64,000 nt of DNA from Pseudoxanthomonas suwonensis 11-1 (GTDB taxonomy: Bacteria; Pseudomonadota; Gammaproteobacteria; Xanthomonadales; Xanthomonadaceae). A model generated the notes under the pieces. That model ran no database searches and was not told where the DNA came from. It saw only the letters and a program-made list of their open reading frames with translations. The DNA lies in contig NC_014924.1 in assembly GCF_000185965.1 (NCBI RefSeq), forward strand, positions 2,666,001 to 2,730,000, given 5' to 3'. Each line of letters opens with the position of its first letter. Within the stretch, counting starts at the first letter, position 1. Of the stretch, positions 49,752 to 58,210 are shown in pieces. The position numbers and the translations under genes were made by a program.

Positions 49752-51614
49752 ATGAAATCTTCCCCGTTCCCTCCCCTCTGCCTTGCCGTGGCCGCTGCCC
49801 TGGCGCCTGCCAGCGCCTCTGCGCTGGATGCCGCCACCGACCTCGACGAGGTCGTGGTCACTGCCACCCGTACCGTCCAGTCCGTGCACGAGGCACTGGT
49901 GCCGGTGCAGGTGATCGACCGCGCCACGATCGAGCGCAGCCAGGCCAGCTCGCTGCAGGACCTGCTGCGTGGCCGCGCCGGCATCAACCTGTCCAACCAG
50001 GGCGGGCACGGCAAGGTCAGCGCGCTGATGCTGCGCGGCACAGAATCCGACCATGTGCTGATGCTGGTCGATGGCATGCGCATCGGCGCGGCCAGCAACG
50101 GCATGCCGGCGCTGCAGGACATACCGCTGGACCAGATCGAACGGATCGAGATCGTGCGCGGCCCGCGCTCCAGCCTCTACGGCTCGGAGGCGATCGGCGG
50201 CGTGATCCAGGTGTTCACCCGCGGCGCCGGACAAGGCCTGCGCCAGGACCTGCGCATCGGCGTGGGCAGTCACGAGCTGCGCGAGGCCAGTGCCGGCCTG
50301 TCCTGGCGCGGCAGGCGCGGCTGGGTCTCGGCCCGCGCCGGGCATCGCGAGGAGGAAGGCATAAACGCCTGCCGCGGCACTGCCGCCGGCTGGGGCGCGG
50401 GCTGCTATGTCGACGAGCCCGACCGCGACGGCCATCGCAACACCTCGATCAACCTGCGTGGCGGCATGAAGCTGGGCGAGGACGTGGAAGTGCAGGCCCA
50501 CGTGCTGGATTCGGACAGCCGCAACGAGTACGACGGCAGCGTGTTCGGTGGCAACGAGGCCGACAACCTGCAGCAGGTCGTCGGTGGCCGGCTCGACTGG
50601 CGCATCGCCGAGCGCGTTTCGCTGCAGGCCCAGCTCGGTCGCACCCGCGACGACGCATACGGCTACCACCGCGAGGGCGCCAGCCGCAGCCTGGTGAACG
50701 TGTTCCGCACCCGCCGCGACCTGGCCTCGGTGCAGATGGATGCCGGCTTCGGCGAGGAACAGCTGCTCAGCGCCGGCCTGGACTGGCAGGACGACCACGT
50801 CACCAGCGCCAACGGCTTCGACCGCGACCGCCGCGACAACCTCGGCGCCTTCGTCGAGTACCAGGGCCGCTTCGGCGCGCATTCGCTGCAGGCCAGCGTG
50901 CGCAACGACGACAACGCCCAGTTCGGCGACCACGCCACCGGCAGCCTCGGCTACGGCTTCGCCATCAACGGGACATGGCGCCTGGCCGCCAGCGCCGGCA
51001 CCGGCTTCAAGGCACCGACCTTCAACGACCTGTACTACCCCGGCTTCAGCAACCCGCTGCTTGAGCCGGAGGAGTCGCGCAGCGTGAACCTCGGCGTGCA
51101 CGGCCAGGGCGATGGCTGGAGCCTGGGCGTGGACGTGTTCCAGACCCGGATCGACGAGCTGATCGGCTACGACACCGGCTTCAACCTGGTGAACATCGAC
51201 CGCGCCCGCATCCGCGGCGCCGAGCTGACCGCGGCCACCGCGCTGGCCGGCTTCGACCTGGCGCTGGAACTGAGCTGGCTGGACCCGCGCAACGAGAGCG
51301 ACGGCATCAACGACGGCAACTGGCTGCCGCGCCGCGCACGCCGCACCGGCCGCATCGACGTGGACCGCCGCTTCGGCGTATTCAACGCCGGCCTGAGCGT
51401 CACCGGCGCCAGCAACCGCCATGACGATGTCGCCAACACCACCCGCCTGGGTGGCTACGGCCTGGTCGACCTGCGCCTGGAGTGGGAGCTGTCGCCGGCC
51501 TGGACCCTGCAGGCCAAGGCCAGCAACGTGTTCGACCGCAGCTACGAGACGGTGGCCTGGTACAACCAGCCCGGCCGCGAATACGCCCTCGCCCTGCAGT
51601 ACCGCACGCCGTAG
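49752..51614 (+). CDS. btuB: TonB-dependent vitamin B12 receptor
   Basis: 620-residue outer-membrane receptor that imports cobalamin using TonB energy. Signal peptide about 1-25 (LCLAVAAALAPASASA); TonB box DEVVVTA at 32-38; plug domain with GGHGKVSALMLRGTESDHVL and SLYGSEAIGGVIQVFT near 130-145; the rest alternates as a 22-strand barrel and ends in Y-A-L-A-L-Q-Y-R. The ATG at 49752 follows AGGAGAG. The upstream riboswitch independently supports cobalamin as the substrate. It ends 50 bases before a convergent gene. Confidence 0.93.
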   Translation: MKSSPFPPLCLAVAAALAPASASALDAATDLDEVVVTATRTVQSVHEALVPVQVIDRATIERSQASSLQDLLRGRAGINLSNQGGHGKVSALMLRGTESDHVLMLVDGMRIGAASNGMPALQDIPLDQIERIEIVRGPRSSLYGSEAIGGVIQVFTRGAGQGLRQDLRIGVGSHELREASAGLSWRGRRGWVSARAGHREEEGINACRGTAAGWGAGCYVDEPDRDGHRNTSINLRGGMKLGEDVEVQAHVLDSDSRNEYDGSVFGGNEADNLQQVVGGRLDWRIAERVSLQAQLGRTRDDAYGYHREGASRSLVNVFRTRRDLASVQMDAGFGEEQLLSAGLDWQDDHVTSANGFDRDRRDNLGAFVEYQGRFGAHSLQASVRNDDNAQFGDHATGSLGYGFAINGTWRLAASAGTGFKAPTFNDLYYPGFSNPLLEPEESRSVNLGVHGQGDGWSLGVDVFQTRIDELIGYDTGFNLVNIDRARIRGAELTAATALAGFDLALELSWLDPRNESDGINDGNWLPRRARRTGRIDVDRRFGVFNAGLSVTGASNRHDDVANTTRLGGYGLVDLRLEWELSPAWTLQAKASNVFDRSYETVAWYNQPGREYALALQYRTP

Positions 51615-51622
51615 GCCCGGAT

Positions 51623-51647
51623 GGCAGGCGCCGCGATGGCGCCTGCC
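51623..51647. terminator. Hairpin between btuB and the DUF885 gene
   Basis: 10-bp stem GGCAGGCGCC (51623-51632) and GGCGCCTGCC (51638-51647) with loop GCGAT. It sits between convergent genes and shares its stem sequence with the hairpin at 31427-31449. Confidence 0.6.
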
Positions 51648-51663
51648 GCCGCGCGGCGGTCCG

Positions 51664-53445
51664 TCAGCGCTTCGCCTTCTCCGCCGCGATGAAGGCGCGC
51701 ACCTCGCGCTCCAGGGTCGACAGTGGTACCGCGCCCAGGCCCAGCACCTTGTCGTGGAAGGCCTTCTGGTCGAAGCGGTCGCCGAGTTCGTGCTCGGCCT
51801 CGCGGCGCAGGTCCAGCAGGGTGCGGTAGCCGATGTAGTAGGACAGCGCCTGGCCCGGCCAGGAGACGTAGCGGTCGACCTCGTTGACCACGTCGATCTG
51901 CGCCAGCGCGGTATGGCTGGCCAGGTAGTCGATCGCCTGCTGCCGGCTCCAGCCGTACTCGTGCAGCCCGGTGTCGATCACCAGGCGGGCGGCGCGCCAC
52001 ATCTCGAAGGTCAGGCGGCCGAACTCCTCGTAGGGAGTCTCGTAGATCCCCATCTGCGTGCCCAGCCACTCGGTGTACAGGCCCCAGCCCTCGCCATAGC
52101 CGGAGAAGTAGACCTGCTGGCGGAACTCCGGGCGCTCCGGCGCTTCCAGCGCCAACGCCGCCTGCAGGCTGTGGCCGGGCGCGCACTCGTGCAGCACCAG
52201 CGCCGGCAGGTTGTACAGCGGCCGCGACGGCAGGTCGTAGGTGTTGAACAGGCACGACTCCAGGCCGCCACGGCCGGAGGTGTAGTTGGGGGCGATGTCG
52301 TCCGGCACCGGGCGGATGGTGAAGCGGTAGCGCGGCAGCGTGCCGAGCACGTGGTTGAGCTCGCCGTCGATGCGCTTGGCGTGGTACGAGGCGGCGGCGA
52401 TCAGCTCGCGCGGGGTTTTCGCGTAGAACCGCGGATCGGTGCGCAGGAACTGCAGGAATTCGGCGAAGCTGCCCTTGAACCCGACCCGCTCCATCACCTC
52501 GCGCATCTCCGCCGAGATCCGCTCCACCTCAGACAGGCCGAGCTGGTGGATCTGCTCCGGGGTCATGTCGAGGGTGACGTATTCGCGGATCTGGCTGCGG
52601 TAGAAATCCGCCCCGCCCGGCAGGTCGCGTGCGGACACCGTGGTGCGGGTGCGCGGCAGGTACTCGTTGCGGAAATAGTCCAGCAGCCCGGCGTAGGCCG
52701 GCACCACCTGTTCCAGCACCACCTTGCGGCCTTCCTCGCGCAGGGCCTGGCGCACCGCTGGCGGGATCGACGCCGGGATCTGGTCGAACACGTCCAGCGC
52801 GGGGTTGCCGGCGCCGGTGCGGGTGTACGGCTCGATGGTGCGGTCACGGCCGTCCAGCGAGGCGCGCGGCACGCTCCAGCCGCGGGCCAGGCCGGCTTCC
52901 ATGTTGGCGCGCTGGTCGGCGAAGTAGCGCGGCACGTCGCGCAGTCGTTCGATGAAACGCCGCCACTCCGCCTCGCTGCGGTACGGCGCCCACGGCACCA
53001 CCTCGGCCCAGAAGAAGCTGTCGCTGTTGAACGGCGCCTCCCATGTACGCCAGCGCGCGTTGTCGAGGTCGGCCTCGACCATCGCCCGGAACACCTCGGC
53101 GTTGATGCGCTCCTCGCCCGCAAGTCCGCCGACCGGGATCCGGTCCAGCCTGCGCAGCACCTCCTCCCACCAGGCGATGCGTCGCTCCCAGTCGGCCGGG
53201 GCTACGCCCGGCATCCGCTCGCCCTGCTGCCAGCGGCCATCGACGCGGACATGGCCGTACTCGGCCTGGCGCCGTTCCCACTCCTCGGCGTACAGCGCGT
53301 GCAGGGCCTGCACCGCGGCATCGGCGGAAGCGGCTACCGGCCCCGCGGGCGCGGCCACGGCGGACGGGGCCAGGCCGGCGGCCAGCGTGGGCGTCAGCAG
53401 CAGGGACAGGACGAGGACCGGCAGGCGGCGGGAGGAAGGTGGCAT
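51664..53445 (-). CDS. DUF885-family exported peptidase-like protein
   Basis: 593-residue protein with a signal peptide (about 1-30, LVLSLLLTPTLAAG). The DUF885 metallopeptidase-like motif HECAPGH is at 419-425, with NYTSGRGGLESCLFNTYD before it and YGEGWGLYTEWLG after it. These features suggest a periplasmic zinc-dependent carboxypeptidase-like enzyme, but activity is unproven for most members. The ATG at 53445 is chosen because GGAGAG stands just upstream and the signal peptide begins there. Convergent with btuB. Confidence 0.83.
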   Translation of the reverse strand: MPPSSRRLPVLVLSLLLTPTLAAGLAPSAVAAPAGPVAASADAAVQALHALYAEEWERRQAEYGHVRVDGRWQQGERMPGVAPADWERRIAWWEEVLRRLDRIPVGGLAGEERINAEVFRAMVEADLDNARWRTWEAPFNSDSFFWAEVVPWAPYRSEAEWRRFIERLRDVPRYFADQRANMEAGLARGWSVPRASLDGRDRTIEPYTRTGAGNPALDVFDQIPASIPPAVRQALREEGRKVVLEQVVPAYAGLLDYFRNEYLPRTRTTVSARDLPGGADFYRSQIREYVTLDMTPEQIHQLGLSEVERISAEMREVMERVGFKGSFAEFLQFLRTDPRFYAKTPRELIAAASYHAKRIDGELNHVLGTLPRYRFTIRPVPDDIAPNYTSGRGGLESCLFNTYDLPSRPLYNLPALVLHECAPGHSLQAALALEAPERPEFRQQVYFSGYGEGWGLYTEWLGTQMGIYETPYEEFGRLTFEMWRAARLVIDTGLHEYGWSRQQAIDYLASHTALAQIDVVNEVDRYVSWPGQALSYYIGYRTLLDLRREAEHELGDRFDQKAFHDKVLGLGAVPLSTLEREVRAFIAAEKAKR

Positions 53446-53535
53446 GGACTCTCCGGAAGGCGGAACGGCAGCGGCCATGCCGGTCCGCACTGCGCGGACC
53501 GGAACGGCCATGGGCATGTTAGCCGGGCAGTCCGC

Positions 53536-54630
53536 TCAGCCGGCCACGGCGAACAGGTCGCCCTGCGGCATGGCCTCGTCGGCGTCGCGGAACCCGGACA
53601 GCCCCACGCCCACAAGGCGGTAGCGGGTTTCCGCCGGCAGCGACACCCGCTCGCGCAGTGCGCAGGCCAGGTCGGCCAGCTCGGCGGCCGAGGCTGGCGG
53701 CCGCTCGAGGGTCAGACTGCGGGTGAGGATGCGGAACTGCGCGGTCTTGAGCTTGAGCACCACGGTGTGGCCGTCGCGCCCGGCGCGGCGCGAGGCGTTC
53801 CAGGTCTTTTCCGCCAACTGCCGGATCGCCGGTTCCAGTGCCTCCAGCGGCAGGTCCCCGGCGAAGGTGTCCTCGGAGGAGACCGAACGCACCGGCTGGT
53901 CCGGCTCCACCGGGCGCTCGTCGATCCCGCGGGCGCGCCGGTACAGGGCCGCACCGAAACTGCCGAAGCGCTGCTGCAGCTCCTCCAGCGGCCGCGACCG
54001 CAGCTCGCCCACGGTGGCGATCCCCAGCTCCGCGAGCTTGCCCTGCATGACCTTGCCCACCCCCGGGATGCGCTCCACCGGCAGCGGGGTCAGGAACCGC
54101 TCCACGTGCTGGGGACGGATCACGAACAGGCCGTCGGGCTTGTTCCAGTCCGAGGCGATCTTGGCCAGGAACTTGTTGGGCGCCACCCCGGCCGAGGCGG
54201 TCAGCCCGGTCTCGGCGCGGATCTTCGCGCGGATCGCCTCGGCTACCGCGGTGGCGCTGGGCAGGCCGGTCCTGGGCGTGGTGACATCCAGGTAGGCTTC
54301 GTCCAGCGACAGCGGCTCCACCAGGTCGGTGTGCTCGAGCATGATCTCCCGCACCTGGCGCGAGACCGCCTTGTAGCGGACGAAATCCGGCGGCACGAAC
54401 ACCGCGTCCGGGCACAGGCGCTCGGCACGCAGCGCCGGCATGGCCGAGCGCACCCCGAACTTGCGGGCCTCGTAGGAGGCGGCGCAGACCACCGAGCGCG
54501 CCCCGCGCCAGGCCACCACGACCGGGCGGCCGCGCAGCGAGGGGGCGTCGCGCTGCTCCACCGACGCGTAGAACGCATCCATGTCCACGTGGATGATCTT
54601 GCGCTGGGCGGGAACGGGCGGGGACTGCAT
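53536..54630 (-). CDS. dinB: DNA polymerase IV
   Basis: 364-residue Y-family translesion polymerase. Seen: catalytic VDMDAFYASVEQRD near the N-terminus, SLDEAYLDV with two acidic residues near 104, a helix-hairpin-helix IPGVGKVMQGKLAELGI, and the little-finger domain with RSVSSEDTF. The C-terminus FAVAG does not show a strong beta-clamp motif beyond QGDLF, which is itself a plausible clamp-binding peptide. The ATG at 54630 starts the family sequence. No SOS box could be confirmed upstream. Confidence 0.93.
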   Translation of the reverse strand: MQSPPVPAQRKIIHVDMDAFYASVEQRDAPSLRGRPVVVAWRGARSVVCAASYEARKFGVRSAMPALRAERLCPDAVFVPPDFVRYKAVSRQVREIMLEHTDLVEPLSLDEAYLDVTTPRTGLPSATAVAEAIRAKIRAETGLTASAGVAPNKFLAKIASDWNKPDGLFVIRPQHVERFLTPLPVERIPGVGKVMQGKLAELGIATVGELRSRPLEELQQRFGSFGAALYRRARGIDERPVEPDQPVRSVSSEDTFAGDLPLEALEPAIRQLAEKTWNASRRAGRDGHTVVLKLKTAQFRILTRSLTLERPPASAAELADLACALRERVSLPAETRYRLVGVGLSGFRDADEAMPQGDLFAVAG

Positions 54631-54816
54631 CGCCCGCCATTGTCGCCCACCCGGGCGCACGGGGTGCGACCGGAAGCCGCACGGCTTGGCCTGCCCGCTC
54701 CGGACCCCGGCGGATGGCGCCTCCGGCGTGAACCGCATCCCCGCCTTCACGGGTTAAACATTTGATTGAAACGCCGGCCTCGGGCACGCTTCAGTGCTTT
54801 CTCCACCGGATTCCGC
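54631..54816. promoter_or_regulatory. Divergent control region of dinB and fabA
   Basis: 186 bases. The fabA side contains a clear AT-rich patch (54754-54771, TTAAACATTTGATTGAAA) in otherwise GC-rich DNA, about 50 bases before fabA, which is the likely promoter/operator zone. TTGATT at 54762-54767 could be a -35. No known FabR, FadR or LexA site was matched with confidence. Confidence 0.45.
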
Positions 54817-55332
54817 ATGAACCGCGCTTCTTCGTTCACCCGCGAGCAGCTGGAGGCCAGCGGCCGCGGTGAACTGTTCGCCACCGGCGACGCCCGCCTG
54901 CCCGCCGACCCGATGCTGATGTTCGACCGCATCGTCGAGATCAACGAGGACGGCGGCAAGTACGGCAAGGGCTTCATCCGCGCCGAGCTCGACATCCGCC
55001 CGGACCTCTGGTTCTTCCAGTGCCATTTCATCGGCGATCCGGTGATGCCCGGCTGCCTGGGCCTTGACGCCATGTGGCAGCTGGTCGGCTTCTACCTGAC
55101 CTGGCTGGGCGCCCCGGGCCGCGGCCGCGCCCTGGGCTGCGGCGAGGTCAAGTTCTTCGGCCAGGTGCTGCCGACCGCCAGGCTGGTCACCTACGAGATC
55201 GACATCAGCCGCGTGATCAACCGCAAGCTGGTGATGGCCCAGGCCGATGCGCGCATGCTGGTCGACGGTCGCGAGATCTACACCGCCAAGGACCTGCGCG
55301 TGGGCCTGTTCACCTCGACGGAGGACTTCTGA
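54817..55332 (+). CDS. fabA: 3-hydroxydecanoyl-ACP dehydratase/isomerase
   Basis: 171-residue enzyme that starts unsaturated fatty-acid synthesis by dehydrating and isomerising 3-hydroxydecanoyl-ACP. Catalytic H70 ([13 protein letters not shown]) and D84 (GLDAMW) are in the same positions as in E. coli FabA. Its length equals the family's. It is followed two bases later by fabB, so the pair forms an operon; this fabA-fabB unit is common in gammaproteobacteria such as Pseudomonas and xanthomonads. Confidence 0.96.
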   Translation: MNRASSFTREQLEASGRGELFATGDARLPADPMLMFDRIVEINEDGGKYGKGFIRAELDIRPDLWFFQCHFIGDPVMPGCLGLDAMWQLVGFYLTWLGAPGRGRALGCGEVKFFGQVLPTARLVTYEIDISRVINRKLVMAQADARMLVDGREIYTAKDLRVGLFTSTEDF

Positions 55333-55334
55333 CC

Positions 55335-56546
55335 ATGCGTCGCGTCGCCATTACCGGCATGGGCATCGCCTCCTGCCTGGGCAACGACCTGGACACCGTC
55401 TCGGCCGCGCTGCGCGAAGGGCGCGCCGGCATCCGCCACCTGCCCGACGCCGCCGAGCACGGCCTGCGCAGCCAGGTCGGCGGTGCGGTGGACCTGGACC
55501 TGGACGCGGTGATCGACCGCAAGCTCAAGCGCTTCATGAGCGACGCGGCGGCCTACAGCTACGTCTCCCTGCGCGACGCCGTCGCCGACGCCGGCCTGGA
55601 CGAGGCCCTGGTGAGCCATCCGCGCACCGGCCTGGTCGCCGGTTCCGGCGGCGGTTCCAGCCACTGGCAGGTGGAGACCGCCGACCTGCTGCGCGCCAAG
55701 GGCGTGCGCAAGGTCGGCCCGTACATGGTCCCGCGCACGATGTGCTCGACGGTGTCCGCCAACCTCGCCACCGCGTTCAGGATCAAGGGCGTCAGCTATT
55801 CGATCAGCGCCGCCTGCGCGACCTCGGCGCACTGCATCGGCGCGGCCGCGGACCTGATCCGGCACGGCGCGCAGGACATCGTGTTCGCCGGTGGCGGCGA
55901 GGACCTGGACTGGACCATGAGCGTGATGTTCGACGCCATGGGCGCGCTGTCGTCCTCGTACAACGAAACCCCGGAGAAGGCCTCGCGTCCCTACGATGCC
56001 GGCCGCGACGGCTTCGTCATCGCCGGCGGCGGCGGCATGCTGGTGCTGGAGGACTGGGACCACGCGGTGGCCCGCGGTGCGCGCATCCACGCCGAGCTGG
56101 TCGGCTACGGCGTGACCTCCGACGGCGCCGACATGGTGGCCCCGTCCGGCGAGGGCGCGGTGCGCTGCATGCACATGGCGATGGAGAACCTGGGCGGCCG
56201 CAAGGTCGACTACCTCAACACCCACGGCACGTCGACCCCGCTGGGCGACATCGTCGAGCTCAATGCGGTGCGCGAGGTGTTCGGCGACGACCTGCCGCCG
56301 ATCTCCTCGACCAAGGCGCTGTCCGGGCACTCGCTCGGTGCGGCCAGCGTGCACGAGGCGATCTACAGCCTGCTGATGATGCGCGACGGCTTCATCGCCG
56401 GCTCGGCCAACATCGAGACCCTGGACCCGAAGGCCGAGGGCTTCCCGATCGCGCGCGAGAGCCGCGATGCGCAGCTGGACGTGGTGATGTCCAACAGCTT
56501 CGGCTTCGGCGGCACCAACGCGACCCTGGTGTTCGCGCGGGTGTAA
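55335..56546 (+). CDS. fabB: 3-oxoacyl-ACP synthase I
   Basis: 403-residue elongating condensing enzyme that works with FabA to lengthen unsaturated acyl chains. The catalytic triad is visible: C161 ([10 protein letters not shown]), His in [11 protein letters not shown] near 297 and His in SGHSLGAAS near 332. Also seen is the C-terminal [15 protein letters not shown]. Complete, no frameshift. A strong terminator follows. Confidence 0.96.
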   Translation: MRRVAITGMGIASCLGNDLDTVSAALREGRAGIRHLPDAAEHGLRSQVGGAVDLDLDAVIDRKLKRFMSDAAAYSYVSLRDAVADAGLDEALVSHPRTGLVAGSGGGSSHWQVETADLLRAKGVRKVGPYMVPRTMCSTVSANLATAFRIKGVSYSISAACATSAHCIGAAADLIRHGAQDIVFAGGGEDLDWTMSVMFDAMGALSSSYNETPEKASRPYDAGRDGFVIAGGGGMLVLEDWDHAVARGARIHAELVGYGVTSDGADMVAPSGEGAVRCMHMAMENLGGRKVDYLNTHGTSTPLGDIVELNAVREVFGDDLPPISSTKALSGHSLGAASVHEAIYSLLMMRDGFIAGSANIETLDPKAEGFPIARESRDAQLDVVMSNSFGFGGTNATLVFARV

Positions 56547-56572
56547 CCCGCACTGCCGTAGCGGCATGCGGA

Positions 56573-56605
56573 AAAAGCCCGGCGCAAGCCGGGCTTTTCT
56601 TTTTG
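56573..56605 (+). terminator. Intrinsic terminator after fabB
   Basis: 11-bp stem AAAAGCCCGGC (56573-56583) and GCCGGGCTTTT (56588-56598) with a GCAA loop, followed by CTTTTTG. Strong rho-independent terminator. Confidence 0.93.
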
Positions 56606-56739
56606 CGGAAGAACGTCACTCACCATCGCCGCCGGGCTGCCACGGCAGCATGGTGATGGCCGTGGATGTGACGACGTGCGCTGATGCGGACAAGGCAACT
56701 GACGCAGTATCGGGACTCGTCGTTGCCGGGAGCCCTCCC

Positions 56740-58164
56740 TTGCATTCCCGATTCCGCCGCCGTGCCTGCAGGGCACTGTTCGCCTGCCTGGCAGCCGTCG
56801 CCGCCGTCGCCGCCGCGCCGGCACTCGCCCGGCCGGCCGTTCCGGAGCAGGAAACACTCGCCTTCGTCGATGTCCATGTCCTGCCGATGGACCGGCCCGG
56901 CGTACTGCACAACCACTCGGTACTGGTCGATGGCGGCCGCATCGTCGCCGTAGCCCCGTCCCTGGAGATACCCGAGGGCGCGCGCGTGGTCGACGGCAAG
57001 GGGCGTGCCTGGCTGCTGCCGGGGCTGGCCGACATGCACAACCACGCCCACGCACCGCAGGACCAGGAGTTGCTGCTGGCCCTCGGCATCACCACGACGC
57101 TGCACATGGGCGAAGCACCCAACAGCTTCGTCGGGCGCATGCGCCACGCGGTGGCCAACGGCGAGAGCGCCGGGCCGAGGATCCTGGCGGCGCTGGCGGT
57201 CGATGGATCCCCGCGCTATGGCCACCTCGTGGTCGCCGATGCGGGAGACGCGCAGGCCGCGGTGCGGCTCGCCTCCAGGAACGGCTACGACTTCATCAAG
57301 GTCTACAACACGCTGTCCGCGCCGGCTTTCGAGGCGTTGGCCAGGGAGGCGCGGGAGCACGGCGTCGGACTGGTCGGCCACGGCGTGAAGGACGTCGGGC
57401 TGCAGCGACAGCTGGAAGCGGGGCAGTCGCTGGTGGCGCATGCGGAGGAATTCCTCTACGCATTCTTTCCCGAGCCATCGGATGCGGATCCGAACGCGGC
57501 ACCGGGAGAGGAGCAGATGCAGGGCGCCATCAGCCTGCTGCGCCGGCACGGTGCAACCGTCGTCGCCGACCTGGTGACCTACGAGGCGATCGCCCGGCAA
57601 TGGGGTCGGCCGGAGGTGGTCGAATCCTTCCTGCGCTCGCCGGAATCGCGCTACCTGCCGCCGCAGATGCGTGTGTGCTGGCCCAGGCAGGGCTACAGCC
57701 GCCGGGATGGAAGCCTCGACGCACGCCTGCAGTTCCTGCACCGCTTCACCAAAGCCATGGACGAGGCGGGCGTGCCGCTGCTCTCGGGTACCGATGCCCC
57801 CAGCATCCCCGGCCTGGTCACGGGCTTTGCACTGCATCGCAACCTCGCCGCGCTGGTCGAGGCCGGGCTTACGCCACATGCGGCGCTTGCGACCGCCACC
57901 CGCACGCCCGGCGAGTTCCTGCGTCGGCATCGCCCCGAGCTTCCGCTAACGGGCGTGGTGGCAGGAGGTGCGCGCGCAGACCTGCTGCTGGTGGCCACCG
58001 ATCCACTGCGCGACCTCGCCACCCTTGCATCACCCCTGGGCGTGATGGCCGACGGCCGCTGGTATCCGCGGGACGACCTGGAGGCGCGCAAGGCGGCCAT
58101 ACGCGCAGCCTATGCCGCGGCAGCCGCCAGCGCGCGGGAAGCGGAGGCTGGCGCAGCCCGCTGA
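56740..58164 (+). CDS. Exported amidohydrolase-family protein
   Basis: 474-residue metal-dependent hydrolase of the amidohydrolase (imidazolonepropionase-like) type. The start is taken as TTG at 56740, because GGGAG lies 7 bases upstream and a good signal peptide follows (RRRACRALFACLAAVAAVAAAPALA); ATG codons at 56650 or 56656 are possible but add about 30 odd residues. Metal ligands: HNHAH in GLADMHNHAHAP near residue 101, two later His in VGHGVKD and VAHAEEF, and D in LLSGTDAPS near 350. The substrate is unknown; the family includes peptidases and dipeptidases acting in the periplasm. It stands alone downstream of the fabB terminator. Confidence 0.78.
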   Translation: MHSRFRRRACRALFACLAAVAAVAAAPALARPAVPEQETLAFVDVHVLPMDRPGVLHNHSVLVDGGRIVAVAPSLEIPEGARVVDGKGRAWLLPGLADMHNHAHAPQDQELLLALGITTTLHMGEAPNSFVGRMRHAVANGESAGPRILAALAVDGSPRYGHLVVADAGDAQAAVRLASRNGYDFIKVYNTLSAPAFEALAREAREHGVGLVGHGVKDVGLQRQLEAGQSLVAHAEEFLYAFFPEPSDADPNAAPGEEQMQGAISLLRRHGATVVADLVTYEAIARQWGRPEVVESFLRSPESRYLPPQMRVCWPRQGYSRRDGSLDARLQFLHRFTKAMDEAGVPLLSGTDAPSIPGLVTGFALHRNLAALVEAGLTPHAALATATRTPGEFLRRHRPELPLTGVVAGGARADLLLVATDPLRDLATLASPLGVMADGRWYPRDDLEARKAAIRAAYAAAAASAREAEAGAAR

Positions 58165-58182
58165 TCCGACCCTGCCCCCCCT

Positions 58183-58204
58183 CCCCTCCCCCGCCGGGGA
58201 GGGG
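58183..58204. other. GC hairpin between convergent genes
   Basis: 9-bp stem CCCCTCCCC (58183-58191) and GGGGAGGGG (58196-58204) with loop CGCC, in the 46-base gap between the amidohydrolase and oligopeptidase genes. No T-run. Confidence 0.5.
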
Positions 58205-58210
58205 GATGCC

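Noticed and set aside
54631-54700. LexA-type SOS box before dinB
   Set aside because: No CTGT-N8-ACAG or close xanthomonad LexA palindrome was seen next to the dinB start.
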